Positions 1-7,937 of a stretch of 64,000 nucleotides of DNA are shown here, piece after piece. Position 1 is the stretch's first letter. Every line of letters starts with the position of its first letter. The position numbers and the translations under genes were made by a program. Origin of the DNA: Paenibacillus_AR sp051594765 (GTDB lineage: Bacteria > Bacillota > Bacilli > Paenibacillales > NBRC-103111); contig NZ_JBPPGJ010000023.1 in NCBI RefSeq assembly GCF_051594765.1, positions 1 to 64,000 on the forward strand, in the 5' to 3' direction. The notes under the pieces were generated by a model. That model worked only from the letters and a program-made list of their open reading frames with translations, ran no database searches and had not been told where the DNA came from.

Positions 1-140
1 GCAGGTAACGAGGCCCCTTTTCAGGGGCTCGCCCGTGAACCCACGCGGTTGGCAGCCATTTCAGAGCGCCTTTAGGCGCCGGCTAGTAACATGCCCTTAT
101 AGGGCTAATGGAAGCCACCGGCTAAGCCGGTGGTTATGAC
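1..140 (+). mobile_element. Right end of an IS200/IS605-type element with omegaRNA-like hairpins (partial)
   Basis: The first 140 bases hold four consecutive hairpins: 10-30 (GAG..CCCC / GGGGCTC), 66-79 (GCGCC-TTTA-GGCGC), 93-105 (GCCCT-TAT-AGGGC) and 115-133 (CCACCGGC-TAA-GCCGGTGG). The last is followed by TTATGAC and then ordinary sequence. A final GC-rich hairpin built on AGCC...GGCT a few bases before the element border is typical of the right ends of IS605/IS1341-type transposons. There the tnpB 3' region is transcribed as the guide (omega) RNA and the bases just past the border act as guide. The tnpB gene itself would lie left of base 1 and is not seen. The assignment rests on structure and position only. 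Confidence 0.55.
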
Positions 141-210
141 TTGCGGCCAATCGGGTAATTCGGTGAACAATAGGGGGGATAGACGTGCGGGTGGTGGAAT
201 GGAAATGCAA

Positions 211-240
211 TTGACACCAAGTTGCTGAAAGTATTATACT
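211..240 (+). promoter_or_regulatory. Sigma-A promoter of the dioxygenase gene
   Basis: TTGACA at 211-216 is followed after 18 bases by TATACT at 235-240, about 50 bases before the ATG at 289. It lies outside the putative transposon end, so the gene has its own promoter. Confidence 0.6.
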
Positions 241-288
241 AACTAACATAAAGTAACTTAATGATTAATGTGAAGGGGTTGAACCAAG

Positions 289-1068
289 ATGATATCTCCC
301 TTGTTTATCGCCCACGGCTCTCCGATGATGGCTGTGGAGCATAACGAAGTCACCCGTTTCCTGGAAGAGCTGGGCCGTCATGTTCGGCCTAAGGCCATCG
401 TCATTTTTACCGCCCATTGGGAGGAGGAGACGCTGTCGGTCTCTTCGCCGGACGGAGCGTTCGATACGATCTATGATTTCGGAGGCTTCCCGCCTGAGCT
501 GTACGCGATTCGGTATCCGGCTCCCGGAGACCCCGCGTTGGCCGCCCGCGTGGCCGAGCTGCTCAAGGGGAAGGGCATCGAAGTCCGAATGAAGGACCGG
601 GGGCTGGACCACGGCTCATGGGTTCCCTTGTCCCGCATGTACCCGGAGGCGGATATTCCCGTGGTCCAGCTCTCCGTTAATCCGCACTTGGCCCCCGAAG
701 AGCAGTACCGGATCGGGGAAGCGCTGAGAGAGCTGGGACAAGAGGATATTCTGGTGATGGGCAGCGGAGTAACCGTCCACAATCTCCGCAAAGTCCGCTG
801 GGGGATGCCCCGCGACAGCGCGCCGGAGGCTTGGGCGGTTGCCTTCGACGACTGGCTGATCGGGAAGCTGGAGGAGCGCAATTGGAAGGACCTGTTCCGT
901 TATGAGGAGCTGGCTCCCCATGCCAAGGACGCGGTGCCGCGGGAGGAGCACTTCGTGCCCTTGTTCCTGGCGGCCGGCAGCGCCCAGCCGGAAGGCCGGA
1001 CGGAGGTCATTCACCGGAGCTATGAGATGGGAACGCTCAGCTACCTGAGCCTGAGTTTTGGAGCTTGA
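289..1068 (+). CDS. Class III extradiol ring-cleavage dioxygenase (4,5-DOPA dioxygenase/YgiD type)
   Basis: The 259-residue product matches the LigB-superfamily, DODA-type dioxygenases, which use a non-haem metal to open aromatic catechol rings. Visible hallmarks are the N-terminal AHGSP (His9), FTAHWE (His43), GLDHGSW (His108) and a C-terminal MGTLSYLSL-like tail; the His residues are the usual metal or active-site positions. Length agrees with E. coli YgiD. The ATG follows GAAGGGG at a normal distance. It is monocistronic, between its own promoter and a strong terminator. The physiological substrate cannot be read from sequence. Many bacterial members are of unknown role, so only family-level function is claimed. 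Confidence 0.85.
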   Translation: MISPLFIAHGSPMMAVEHNEVTRFLEELGRHVRPKAIVIFTAHWEEETLSVSSPDGAFDTIYDFGGFPPELYAIRYPAPGDPALAARVAELLKGKGIEVRMKDRGLDHGSWVPLSRMYPEADIPVVQLSVNPHLAPEEQYRIGEALRELGQEDILVMGSGVTVHNLRKVRWGMPRDSAPEAWAVAFDDWLIGKLEERNWKDLFRYEELAPHAKDAVPREEHFVPLFLAAGSAQPEGRTEVIHRSYEMGTLSYLSLSFGA

Positions 1069-1075
1069 AGATGTG

Positions 1076-1107
1076 AAAGGCTGTCCTCTTGATAGGACAG
1101 CCTTTTT
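1076..1107 (+). terminator. Rho-independent terminator after the dioxygenase gene
   Basis: A perfect 10-bp stem AGGCTGTCCT (1078-1087) / AGGACAGCCT (1094-1103) with a 6-base loop is followed by a T run and preceded by A bases. Confidence 0.85.
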
Positions 1108-1135
1108 ACGTGGGATGTGCCCTTGGAGCCGGCGG

Positions 1136-1363
1136 CTACCGGGCTTGCTGCTCGAAGGTTTTCTCCAGCTGCAGGGCGAACTCCATAAATTGTTCGAAGC
1201 GCCGGATTCCGATTCCCTCCAGGTAGAACTCGCACAGCTCCTGGAACTCCCGGCTCCGGAACATCCGGTACATGGACAACCGGCGGGGGCCGCCGGACGT
1301 GTGCCGGAGAAGCCGCTTCCGCAATTGAATCTGACCCGCAGTCTTATACGCTGACGCTCGCAT
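1136..1363 (-). CDS. Small basic hypothetical protein, 75 aa
   Basis: I do not recognise the family. The ATG at 1363 is chosen because GGGAGG lies 7 bases upstream; a longer reading to 1420 has no such site. The protein is basic in its first half (QLRKRLLRH, then GGPRRLSMYRMFRSR) and ends in an amphipathic, probably helical stretch rich in Glu, Phe and Leu. There is no signal peptide or membrane segment. It is transcribed away from the Fur-boxed region at 1458-1602, so iron control in this direction is possible but unproven. Confidence 0.55.
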   Translation of the reverse strand: MRASAYKTAGQIQLRKRLLRHTSGGPRRLSMYRMFRSREFQELCEFYLEGIGIRRFEQFMEFALQLEKTFEQQAR

Positions 1364-1457
1364 GTCTTGACCTCCCATAAGCTGCTGATTTCCAGTTTGG
1401 ACAAGGGGAGGCCGCTCCATACCAGCTGAGGGTGAGGAAGCGTTTTAGTGAAGTTGG

Positions 1458-1472
1458 TGAGAATAATTATCA
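1458..1472. promoter_or_regulatory. Imperfect Fur-family operator (7-1-7 box)
   Basis: TGAGAAT-A-ATTATCA differs by one base from the Fur/PerR 7-1-7 consensus TGATAAT-N-ATTATCA. It lies about 95 bases upstream of the minus-strand small gene and about 75 bases before the -35 element at 1547, so it could serve either direction. Confidence 0.5.
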
Positions 1473-1546
1473 GTTAATAGCGCAATGCCGGATTCACAGA
1501 TTTTTCAAGTCTTCGCAGGAAAATTTGCCGGATCGGATAAAAGAAA

Positions 1547-1602
1547 TTGACATTCGTTTGGGAATCAGGTAATCTAATGTCTGTAAGTGATAATCATTAT
1601 CA
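1547..1602 (+). promoter_or_regulatory. Promoter with a perfect Fur-type box
   Basis: TTGACA at 1547-1552 is followed after 17 bases by a weak TAATCT; a better TCTAAT at 1573-1578 would need a 20-base spacer. Immediately downstream, 1588-1602 reads TGATAAT-C-ATTATCA, an exact 7-1-7 Fur/PerR operator where a bound repressor would block initiation. No protein gene with a ribosome binding site follows for about 240 bases, but a terminator does. Confidence 0.6.
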
Positions 1603-1742
1603 GTCACTGAGCAGCGATGCATTTGAAGCTTCAGCATTACCTTTGTTTCCATTGTTTTCCCCATATAGTTATCCTCACTTGAACCGCCCGCATGAAGGGA
1701 TTCGGCATGGTCCGTCCCGGTATGCCGGGCGGCCTTTTTTTT
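1583..1742 (+). ncRNA. Candidate Fur-controlled small RNA with CU-rich stretches
   Basis: The interval runs from the expected start of the Fur-boxed promoter to a terminator (stem 1712-1732, CCGTCCCGG / CCGGGCGG, extended by GG/CC, then eight T). The RNA would be about 160 bases. Between 1640 and 1680 it carries unpaired CU-rich segments: TTTCC at 1646-1650, TTTTCCCC at 1655-1662 and TCCTCAC at 1672-1678. These are complementary to Shine-Dalgarno sequences. This is the layout of the B. subtilis iron-sparing sRNA FsrA (Fur-repressed, C-rich, intrinsic terminator). No sequence identity to FsrA is claimed. The reading frame through it lacks a ribosome binding site and a recognisable product. Confidence 0.45.
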
Positions 1743-1840
1743 CTATAGACAAGCCTGCCCGCTCTTGGATTGACGCGCCGGCCGATTATGGTGCATGATG
1801 GTGGAAGAGAGTATGCATATAGACGGAGGCGCTTCCCAAG

Positions 1841-2269
1841 TTGAAAGCGGAACAGATTATCGAAGCCATGTCCAAGCAGGGCATGCGCATAACGGACCAG
1901 AGGCGTTCCCTGGCGGCCTTGTTCGCCAAGGCGGACGGCTATCTGACGCCCAAGGACGTATACGACCATATGGGCAAGATCTATTCGGGGCTCAGCTTCG
2001 ACACCGTGTACCGGAATCTGCGCGTCATGCATGAGATGGGCGTGCTGGAGCAGTTCGTCTTCGAGGACGGCATCAAGTTCCGGGTACACTGCCAGGAGAA
2101 GGAGCACCATCACCATATCATCTGCATGCAGTGCTTGAAAACGTACCCATTGGTCTATTGTCCCATGGAGCAGGCCGGTGAACTGCCAGACGGCTTCGAG
2201 GCCGTGAAGCACAAGTTCGAGGTGTATGGCTACTGCAAGGACTGCAAGCCGGCGGAGGAGGCAAGATGA
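1841..2269 (+). CDS. zur: Zinc uptake regulator Zur (Fur family)
   Basis: 142 residues with the Fur-family layout: an N-terminal winged helix (about 1-80, recognition segment SFDTVYRNL) and a C-terminal dimerisation/metal domain. The HHHH run, CMQC and a final CKDC give the structural-zinc cysteines and sensory histidines. SFDTVYRNL plus a CPM motif fit Zur rather than PerR or Fur, which usually have different residues there. The start is a TTG with GGAGG about 8 bases upstream. zur overlaps yidD by 4 bases. A likely target is the znuACB promoter at 9235-9293. The metal assignment is by motif comparison, not test. Confidence 0.82.
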   Translation: MKAEQIIEAMSKQGMRITDQRRSLAALFAKADGYLTPKDVYDHMGKIYSGLSFDTVYRNLRVMHEMGVLEQFVFEDGIKFRVHCQEKEHHHHIICMQCLKTYPLVYCPMEQAGELPDGFEAVKHKFEVYGYCKDCKPAEEAR

Positions 2270-2496
2270 AGAGGGTGGCTCAGGCGCCGGTCCGGTTCTA
2301 CCGGAAGTTCCTGTCTCCGCTGAAGCCGCCGACCTGCCGGTTCTACCCGACGTGCTCCCAATATGCCCTGGAGGCCATAGAGGTCCACGGCGCGCTGAAG
2401 GGCTCCATTCTGTCGGCGGTCCGGATCTGCAAGTGCCACCCGTTCCATCCGGGGGGCATCGACGAGGTGCCTCCCAAGGGAAGGTGGAAGCCTTGA
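2266..2496 (+). CDS. yidD: Membrane protein insertion efficiency factor YidD
   Basis: This 76-residue protein carries the family core: FYRKFLSP near residue 12, then CRFYPTCSQYALEA and CKCHPFHPGG. The amphipathic N-terminus places YidD at the inner face of the membrane, where it assists YidC/SpoIIIJ-dependent insertion. The ATG overlaps the zur stop (ATGA), so the two are translationally coupled. The zur-yidD pairing has no obvious functional link. The metG promoter begins inside its last codons. Confidence 0.9.
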   Translation: MKRVAQAPVRFYRKFLSPLKPPTCRFYPTCSQYALEAIEVHGALKGSILSAVRICKCHPFHPGGIDEVPPKGRWKP

Positions 2497-2521
2497 CACC
2501 GCCGGGCTTTTTCGCTATATT
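2493..2521 (+). promoter_or_regulatory. Sigma-A promoter of the metG T-box leader, overlapping the yidD stop
   Basis: TTGACA (2493-2498) overlaps the TGA stop of yidD. After a 17-base spacer comes TATATT (2516-2521). Transcription would start near 2529, at the T-box leader. Confidence 0.65.
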
Positions 2522-2529
2522 GTGGATAA

Positions 2530-2857
2530 TTGTATGACAACCTTCGGTGAAGGGATAAGTACGGAGAACGAGCCTGCTTCAGAGAGCCGGGAATGGTGGG
2601 AGCCGGTGCAGGGGCGCTTCGGAAGATGGTCCTGGAGAACCTGTTTTCGAGCCGCTGCTTGGCATTGCGCCGCACGGTAAGGGAACGGCGCGGATTCCGG
2701 CGTTAACGGAAGACAGCGGATTCCGCTTGGACGCACAACTCCGGTTGCCCGTCTCGAGTACGGCCCGCTGGCAGAGCCCCGATCGCCGCAAGGCCGGGGG
2801 AACCTGGGTGGTACCACGTGAGCAGACTCTCGTCCCAAGACGGACGGGGGTTTTTTT
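2530..2857 (+). promoter_or_regulatory. T-box riboswitch leader of metG
   Basis: The leader has the T-box order of elements. AGAGAG near 2581 belongs to stem I, and the GGAATGGTGGGAGCC apical loop lies near 2590-2604. A specifier-like ATG follows at 2626-2628 (context GGAAG-ATG-GTCC), matching methionine. Then come a long variable region and the conserved TGGTACCACG antiterminator bulge at 2809-2818. The terminator is ACTCTCGTCC (2826-2835) / GGACGGGGGT (2842-2851), with two G-U pairs, followed by seven T. Uncharged tRNA-Met would pair with the specifier and the TGGT bulge and allow readthrough into metG. The specifier is inferred from position. Confidence 0.85.
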
Positions 2858-2908
2858 GTTTGTCCAAGAGACGGTCTGGCGGTTTGAACCCAAGGAGGAG
2901 CTGAAGCG

Positions 2909-4891
2909 ATGAGCACGAATGGAAAGAAGACCTTTTACATCACGACCCCGATCTATTACCCCAGCGACAAGCTGCATATCGGACACGCCTACACGACGGT
3001 GGCGGGGGATGCCATGGCCCGATACAAGCGGCTGCGCGGCTTTGACGTCCGCTATCTGACCGGTACGGACGAGCATGGCCAGAAGATCGAGCAGAAGGCG
3101 AAGGAGAAGGGCGTGTCGCCCAAGGATTTCGTCGACGGCATCGTAACGGGCATCAAGGACCTGTGGAAGAAGCTGGACATCTCGTACGACGACTTCATCC
3201 GGACGACGGATGAGCGGCACAAGGCAGCCGTCCAGAAGATCTTCGCCCAGCTTCTCGAGCAGGGGGACATCTACCGCGACACCTATGAGGGCTGGTACTG
3301 CGTGCCCTGCGAATCCTACATCCTGGAGCGCCAGCTGGTGAACGGCAATTGTCCGGACTGCAACCGTCCCGTGGAAAAAGTGAAGGAAGACAGCTATTTC
3401 TTCCGCATGAGCAAATACGCGGACCGGCTGCTCGAATATTACGAGCAGAATCCGGAGTTCATCCAGCCGGAGTCCCGGAAGAACGAGATGATCAACAATT
3501 TCATCAAGCCCGGACTGGAGGACCTGTCCGTCTCCCGCAGCAGCTTCGAATGGGGCGTCAAGGTGCCCGGCGATCCGAAGCACGTCATCTATGTATGGAT
3601 CGACGCCCTGTCCAACTATATCTCCGCCCTGGGCTACGGCTCGGAGGATGAGTCCTTGTACCGGAATTACTGGCCGGCGGATGTCCATCTGGTCGGCAAG
3701 GAGATCGTCCGATTCCATACCATCTACTGGCCCATCATGCTGATGGCGCTGGGCCTGCCCCTGCCGAAGAAGGTGTTCGGCCACGGTTGGCTTCTCATGA
3801 AGGACGGCAAAATGTCCAAGTCCAAGGGCAATGTGGTGGACCCCGTGACCCTGATCGACCGCTATGGTCTGGATGCGCTCCGCTATTACCTGCTGCGCGA
3901 GGTGCCCTTCGGCTCCGACGGCACGTTCACCCCAGAGAGCTTCGTGGAGCGGGTCAACTCCGATCTGGCCAACGACCTGGGCAATCTGCTGAACCGGACC
4001 GTCGCCATGATCGATAAGTACTTCGGCGGAGAGCTGCCGGCTTATGTGGAAGGCGCCACGCCTTATGACGCTCTCCTCCGCGAGACGGCCGCCAACACGG
4101 TGGCCAAAGCCGAAGAAGCGCTGGAGTCCATGGAATTCTCCGTGGCCTTGACTGCCATCACCGCTCTGGTGAGCCGCACCAACAAGTATATCGACGAGAC
4201 CGCGCCTTGGGCTCTGGCCAAGGACGAGAGCAACCGGGCCGTGCTGGGCTCCGTCATGTACCACCTGGCGGAGAGCCTGCGGATCGTCTCCGTGCTGCTG
4301 CAGCCGTTCCTGACGCTGACCCCGTCCAAGATCTGGGCTCAGCTCGGCATTGCTGCCGGGGACTTGACCGCATGGGAAAGCACCGCCGTCTTCGGCCTGT
4401 TGAAGCCGGGCACCCGCCTGGTGAAAGGCGATCCAATCTTCCCGCGTCTGGACGCCGAAGCCGAGACCGCCTACATTACCCAGGCGATGAGCGGCGGTAC
4501 TGCTCCGGCAGCCGCTCCGGCTCCTGCTGCACCGGCCGCCAAGTCCGAGGCACCGGCTGCTGAAGCTGCGGAAATCTCCATCGACGATTTCTTCAAGGTG
4601 GAGCTGCGCGTGGCACAGGTAACGGCGGCGGAGCCGGTGAAGGGGGCGGATAAGCTGCTGAAGCTGCAGTTGGACCTCGGCAGCGAGACCCGCCAAGTCG
4701 TCTCAGGCATCGCCAAGTTCTACACCCCGGAGCAGATGGTGGGCCGCAAGGTCATCTGCGTCACCAATCTAAAGCCGGTGAAGCTGCGCGGCGAGCTGTC
4801 CCAAGGGATGATTCTGGCAGCCTCCCAGGGGGATCAGCTGACGTTGGCTACCGTAGCCGAGGACATTCCGGTCGGTTCCATCGTCAAATAA
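2909..4891 (+). CDS. metG: Methionyl-tRNA synthetase
   Basis: The 660-residue enzyme charges tRNA-Met. The Rossmann catalytic domain opens with TTPIYYPSDKLHIGHA (HIGH motif at about residues 22-25), has a zinc knuckle with CVPC and CPDC around residues 130-152, and the KMSKS loop near residue 300. An anticodon-binding helical domain follows. An Ala/Pro-rich linker (about 525-550) joins it to a C-terminal EMAP/Trbp111-type tRNA-binding domain (about 555-660) that also dimerises the enzyme. The ATG lies after AAGGAGGAG. Expression is governed by the T-box just upstream. Confidence 0.97.
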   Translation: MSTNGKKTFYITTPIYYPSDKLHIGHAYTTVAGDAMARYKRLRGFDVRYLTGTDEHGQKIEQKAKEKGVSPKDFVDGIVTGIKDLWKKLDISYDDFIRTTDERHKAAVQKIFAQLLEQGDIYRDTYEGWYCVPCESYILERQLVNGNCPDCNRPVEKVKEDSYFFRMSKYADRLLEYYEQNPEFIQPESRKNEMINNFIKPGLEDLSVSRSSFEWGVKVPGDPKHVIYVWIDALSNYISALGYGSEDESLYRNYWPADVHLVGKEIVRFHTIYWPIMLMALGLPLPKKVFGHGWLLMKDGKMSKSKGNVVDPVTLIDRYGLDALRYYLLREVPFGSDGTFTPESFVERVNSDLANDLGNLLNRTVAMIDKYFGGELPAYVEGATPYDALLRETAANTVAKAEEALESMEFSVALTAITALVSRTNKYIDETAPWALAKDESNRAVLGSVMYHLAESLRIVSVLLQPFLTLTPSKIWAQLGIAAGDLTAWESTAVFGLLKPGTRLVKGDPIFPRLDAEAETAYITQAMSGGTAPAAAPAPAAPAAKSEAPAAEAAEISIDDFFKVELRVAQVTAAEPVKGADKLLKLQLDLGSETRQVVSGIAKFYTPEQMVGRKVICVTNLKPVKLRGELSQGMILAASQGDQLTLATVAEDIPVGSIVK

Positions 4892-4909
4892 TGGAAGAGA
4901 ATTTCAGAT

Positions 4910-4940
4910 GAGTCCCTCCTTCGAGGGGCTCTTTTCCTTT
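4910..4940 (+). terminator. Terminator after metG
   Basis: GAGTCCCTC (4910-4918) pairs with GAGGGGCTC (4923-4931), one G-U pair, 4-base loop, followed by TTTTCCTTTTT. Confidence 0.75.
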
Positions 4941-4955
4941 TTCTCCTGTTCTTAC

Positions 4956-4986
4956 GCATAAAGGAGGCGGCTTGCGGCTCACACTA
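4956..4986 (+). promoter_or_regulatory. Candidate sigma-G promoter of the germination operon
   Basis: GCATA at 4956-4960 fits the forespore sigma-G -35 (GHATR). CACACTA at 4980-4986 matches the -10 (CATWHTA) at 6 of 7 positions. The 19-base spacer is one or two bases longer than usual. Germinant receptor operons are normally sigma-G controlled, which favours the reading, but it is a weak match. Confidence 0.35.
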
Positions 4987-5015
4987 CTCATCAAAAAGGA
5001 AAAGGGTGGGGCTCC

Positions 5016-5261
5016 ATGAAGATCCTGAAGCTTGTATTCCTGCTCGGGCTGCTGGCTGCCTTTTTTCCATACGCAGTGAAGGATCGGGAGAGCGGGGCCA
5101 AGCCTGACCGCAAGAAGGAAAAGAGGGCGTACCTTGTTCTGGCCACGGCAGGACTTAGCCTTGGCATCATGGATTATTTGGATTGGCTTCCGTTGATTGC
5201 CCGGTGGATGGACCGGGCGATGGAGGTTCTCTTCCAGGCTACAGGCGGTACGTCGGTATGA
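5016..5261 (+). CDS. Small membrane protein at the head of the ger operon, 81 aa
   Basis: I do not recognise the family. A hydrophobic N-terminal segment (about residues 4-22) is followed by a charged stretch rich in Lys, Arg and Glu (23-41) and a second hydrophobic region (42-65). This suggests two membrane passes with a short polar loop. A GGTGGGG site precedes the ATG. Its stop overlaps the gerA-type start in ATGA, so it is coupled to the receptor subunits and may act with the receptor. Small GerD/GerXD-like companions of receptors are known, but no homology is claimed. Confidence 0.6.
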   Translation: MKILKLVFLLGLLAAFFPYAVKDRESGAKPDRKKEKRAYLVLATAGLSLGIMDYLDWLPLIARWMDRAMEVLFQATGGTSV

Positions 5262-6796
5262 GATGGTGGACGAAGCAGCCGAAGCCCTCCAAGTCGAACA
5301 ATCCGAACACGGTGGAAGCATTGGAGAATTTCCCGGACGGCGAGATCGGTACCTCGCTCGATGAGACCTTGCAGTATTTCGGTTCCGTACTGAAGCTTGC
5401 GTCGGACTTGGTCGTGAAGCGGACCGTCCTGCAGGTGGAGGGAGGGCGCACCGTTCCCGCCGCCGTCTTGTACATCGACGGTCTGGCGGATAAGCAGATC
5501 GTCCACCAGTTCATCCTCCAATCGATGGCGGAACGGGTGATGCCTGATTCCGGTATGGATACGTTGGAGAAGAGGATCGTCGCCACCAATATCAAGCGCT
5601 ACCGGTCCATCGCCAGACTGCTGCATGCTCTCCTCTACAGCAGTACGCTGATCTTCGTAGACGGACAGCCGGAGGGTCTGGCGGTGTCTACGGAAGGATG
5701 GGAGCACCGCAAGGTCGGCGAAACCATCGTGGAGCCGATCGTCCGTGGTCCCCAGGATGCCTTCAACGAGGTGCTGCGGGTGAATACGGCGCTGATCCGC
5801 CGGCGGATCAAGGATCCGGGTTTGGCGGTGGAGGGACTACAGATCGGCACGAGGAGTCTGACGGACATCTCCATCCTGTATCTGAAGCATGTGGCCCATC
5901 CTTCCATCGTGAAGGAGGTCCGCCGCCGGCTGCAAGCCATCAAGGTGGATTCGGTCATGGAAGGGGGAGAGATCGAGGAGTATCTGGAGGACAATCCATT
6001 CTCTCCCTTTCCCCAGCTGATGTTCAGTGAACGGGTGGATAAGACGGTGGCGGCCATCATGGAAGGCAAGGTGGCGGTGCTGGTGGACGGCACGCCCTAT
6101 GCGATGTCCATGCCGGGCACCTTCTCCTCCTTTCTCTACTCGCCGGAGGACTATTACGGCAAATTCATGACCTCCACCTTCATCCGCTGGATCCGGCTCC
6201 TGGCCCTCATGATCGCGCTGTTCCTGCCGTCGGTCTTCATCGCGCTGGTGAACTTCCATCAGGAGATGCTCCCGAGCCAGCTGATGCTCTCCATTGCAGC
6301 CAATCGGGTCGGCGTCCCGTTTCCCGTCCTGGTGGAGGCCCTGCTCATGGAGACCAGCTTCGAGCTGCTGCGGGAGGCCAGCCTTCGTCTGCCCGGCAAT
6401 ATGGGACAGACCATTGGCATCGTCGGTGCGCTGGTCATCGGTCAATCCGCCGTGGAGGCGGGACTGGTGGGGCCGGTGCTGACCATCATCGTCTCCTTTA
6501 CGGCCATCGGCTCCTTCGTCATTCCGAGCTATAACACCTCCGTGACGATCCGGCTGCTGCGCTTCCCCATCATGTTCATGGCGGCCACCTTCGGCATCTT
6601 CGGACTGGTGTTCAGCTTCGCTGCCATTCTGATTCACTTGATATCCTTGCGCCCTCTCGGAGTGGGATATATGGAGCCCTTCCGTCCGTCCCGCTGGGAG
6701 AACCTGGACGATTCCGTCTTCCTGAAGAAGCCTTCCTTCATGCTTCGATTCCGGCAGGAATATATCCGTCCCCTGGACAGACAGCGCAGATCCTAG
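5258..6796 (+). CDS. Spore germination protein, GerA family (receptor A subunit)
   Basis: The 512-residue product is the A subunit of a nutrient germinant receptor in the spore inner membrane. The N-terminal half is soluble (with LYIDGLADKQIV near residue 80 and the EDNPFSPFPQL region near 240). The C-terminal half has four to five hydrophobic segments, including the conserved FLPSVFIALVNFHQEMLP and VNRVG-type stretch. The ATG at 5258 overlaps the preceding stop; a TTG at 5183 in the same frame has no ribosome binding site and is not used. The genes for the B and C subunits follow directly. Confidence 0.92.
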   Translation: MRWWTKQPKPSKSNNPNTVEALENFPDGEIGTSLDETLQYFGSVLKLASDLVVKRTVLQVEGGRTVPAAVLYIDGLADKQIVHQFILQSMAERVMPDSGMDTLEKRIVATNIKRYRSIARLLHALLYSSTLIFVDGQPEGLAVSTEGWEHRKVGETIVEPIVRGPQDAFNEVLRVNTALIRRRIKDPGLAVEGLQIGTRSLTDISILYLKHVAHPSIVKEVRRRLQAIKVDSVMEGGEIEEYLEDNPFSPFPQLMFSERVDKTVAAIMEGKVAVLVDGTPYAMSMPGTFSSFLYSPEDYYGKFMTSTFIRWIRLLALMIALFLPSVFIALVNFHQEMLPSQLMLSIAANRVGVPFPVLVEALLMETSFELLREASLRLPGNMGQTIGIVGALVIGQSAVEAGLVGPVLTIIVSFTAIGSFVIPSYNTSVTIRLLRFPIMFMAATFGIFGLVFSFAAILIHLISLRPLGVGYMEPFRPSRWENLDDSVFLKKPSFMLRFRQEYIRPLDRQRRS

Positions 6797-6833
6797 ACGT
6801 TAGCTACAGAAATGATGGAACGGAGGCGGCAAC

Positions 6834-7937
6834 ATGGATCTGGGCAAACTGACCCAGAAGCAGCTGATCGTGTTATCGATCTTCTATGTGTTCGGAACCT
6901 TGTTCATCTCGCTGCCCCGTATCTTGTCCGAGCAGTCCTTGCATACGGGCTGGCTCAGCATTCTGCTGGCCATGGTCCTCTTCGCCGGCTACAGCGTAGT
7001 CTTCGGGAAGGTTCTGCAGAACCAGGGGGAGAAGGACTTCATCGCTTATTTGCACGGGCTGTTCGGCAAGCGGCTGGGGCCGGTCCTGACACTGCTTCTT
7101 TTTCTGCTTCCGACCCTGTTGTATTCCGCCTTTGTCGTACGACTGGTAATCGAGCTCTTCGTGACGCTGATTCTTCCAGAAACCCCCTTAGAGGCCATGC
7201 TCGTGTTGGTCTTGCTGCTGAGATACTGGATGGTGTCCGGAGGGGTGGCCGCCATCGGCTTGTTCGCCGAGATCATCTTGCCGATGGCGCTCGTAATCTT
7301 AAGCCTGATCTTCTTCATGTCTGGCAATAAGGTGGATCTGTCCCGCATCACCCCCTTGTTTGATTCGGGGATGTCAGGATTGCTTCGTGGCAGTATGGCG
7401 GTATATTCCTCTTATCTGGAGATAGGCATTCTGCTCTATGCCGCCAACCGGATCAGGAATCCGAAGCATACGGTACGCTCCCTGCACATCGTGAACGGAA
7501 CGGTGGGAGTCCTGTTTTTGAGCGTATATTGGCTGTGCCTGGGCAACTTCGGGGTGGCGTTCTCCTCCCGGCTCTCCTTTCCAACTATTGAGATGGTCCG
7601 GAACATCAGTCTGTTCAATTTCATCGAGCATATCGAGAGCGTCTTCCTGGCCGTATTCGTCTTCGTCAACCTGACGAAGGGAGCCTTGACCATGTATGCC
7701 TGCTGCGTCGGCCTTCAGAGCTGGTTCAAGCTGGAGAGCTACCGTCCGTTAATGCTGCCGATCTCGATCATCATCTTCTATCTGGCACTTCTCCCGCAAA
7801 ATCTGCTCCAAGCCGTGTTCCGCTTCGAGCAATTCAAAGCCTTGACTTATCCGGTATACGGGACCGTCACGATCCTGGTGCTGTACGGTCTGGCCCGCCT
7901 CAAGGCGAGCCGATCCTCGGGAGGCGGTTCGCCATGA
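6834..7937 (+). CDS. Spore germination permease, GerB family (receptor B subunit)
   Basis: 367 residues, almost wholly hydrophobic with about ten membrane segments, as expected for the APC-superfamily B subunits that bind the germinant. The N-terminus LTQKQLIVLSIFYVFGTLF is typical. GGAGGCGGCAAC precedes the ATG. Its stop overlaps the gerC-type start by 4 bases. Ligand specificity cannot be deduced. Confidence 0.9.
   Translation: MDLGKLTQKQLIVLSIFYVFGTLFISLPRILSEQSLHTGWLSILLAMVLFAGYSVVFGKVLQNQGEKDFIAYLHGLFGKRLGPVLTLLLFLLPTLLYSAFVVRLVIELFVTLILPETPLEAMLVLVLLLRYWMVSGGVAAIGLFAEIILPMALVILSLIFFMSGNKVDLSRITPLFDSGMSGLLRGSMAVYSSYLEIGILLYAANRIRNPKHTVRSLHIVNGTVGVLFLSVYWLCLGNFGVAFSSRLSFPTIEMVRNISLFNFIEHIESVFLAVFVFVNLTKGALTMYACCVGLQSWFKLESYRPLMLPISIIIFYLALLPQNLLQAVFRFEQFKALTYPVYGTVTILVLYGLARLKASRSSGGGSP

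Noticed and set aside
1547..1798. An 83-residue protein in the Fur-boxed region
   Set aside because: No ribosome binding site; the frame crosses the promoter's Fur box and the terminator hairpin and has no family resemblance.
2579..4696. A 705-codon open frame on the minus strand opposite metG
   Set aside because: metG is unmistakable on the plus strand; the antisense frame is open because of GC-rich third positions, is His/Gln/Leu/Arg-rich and shows no domain.
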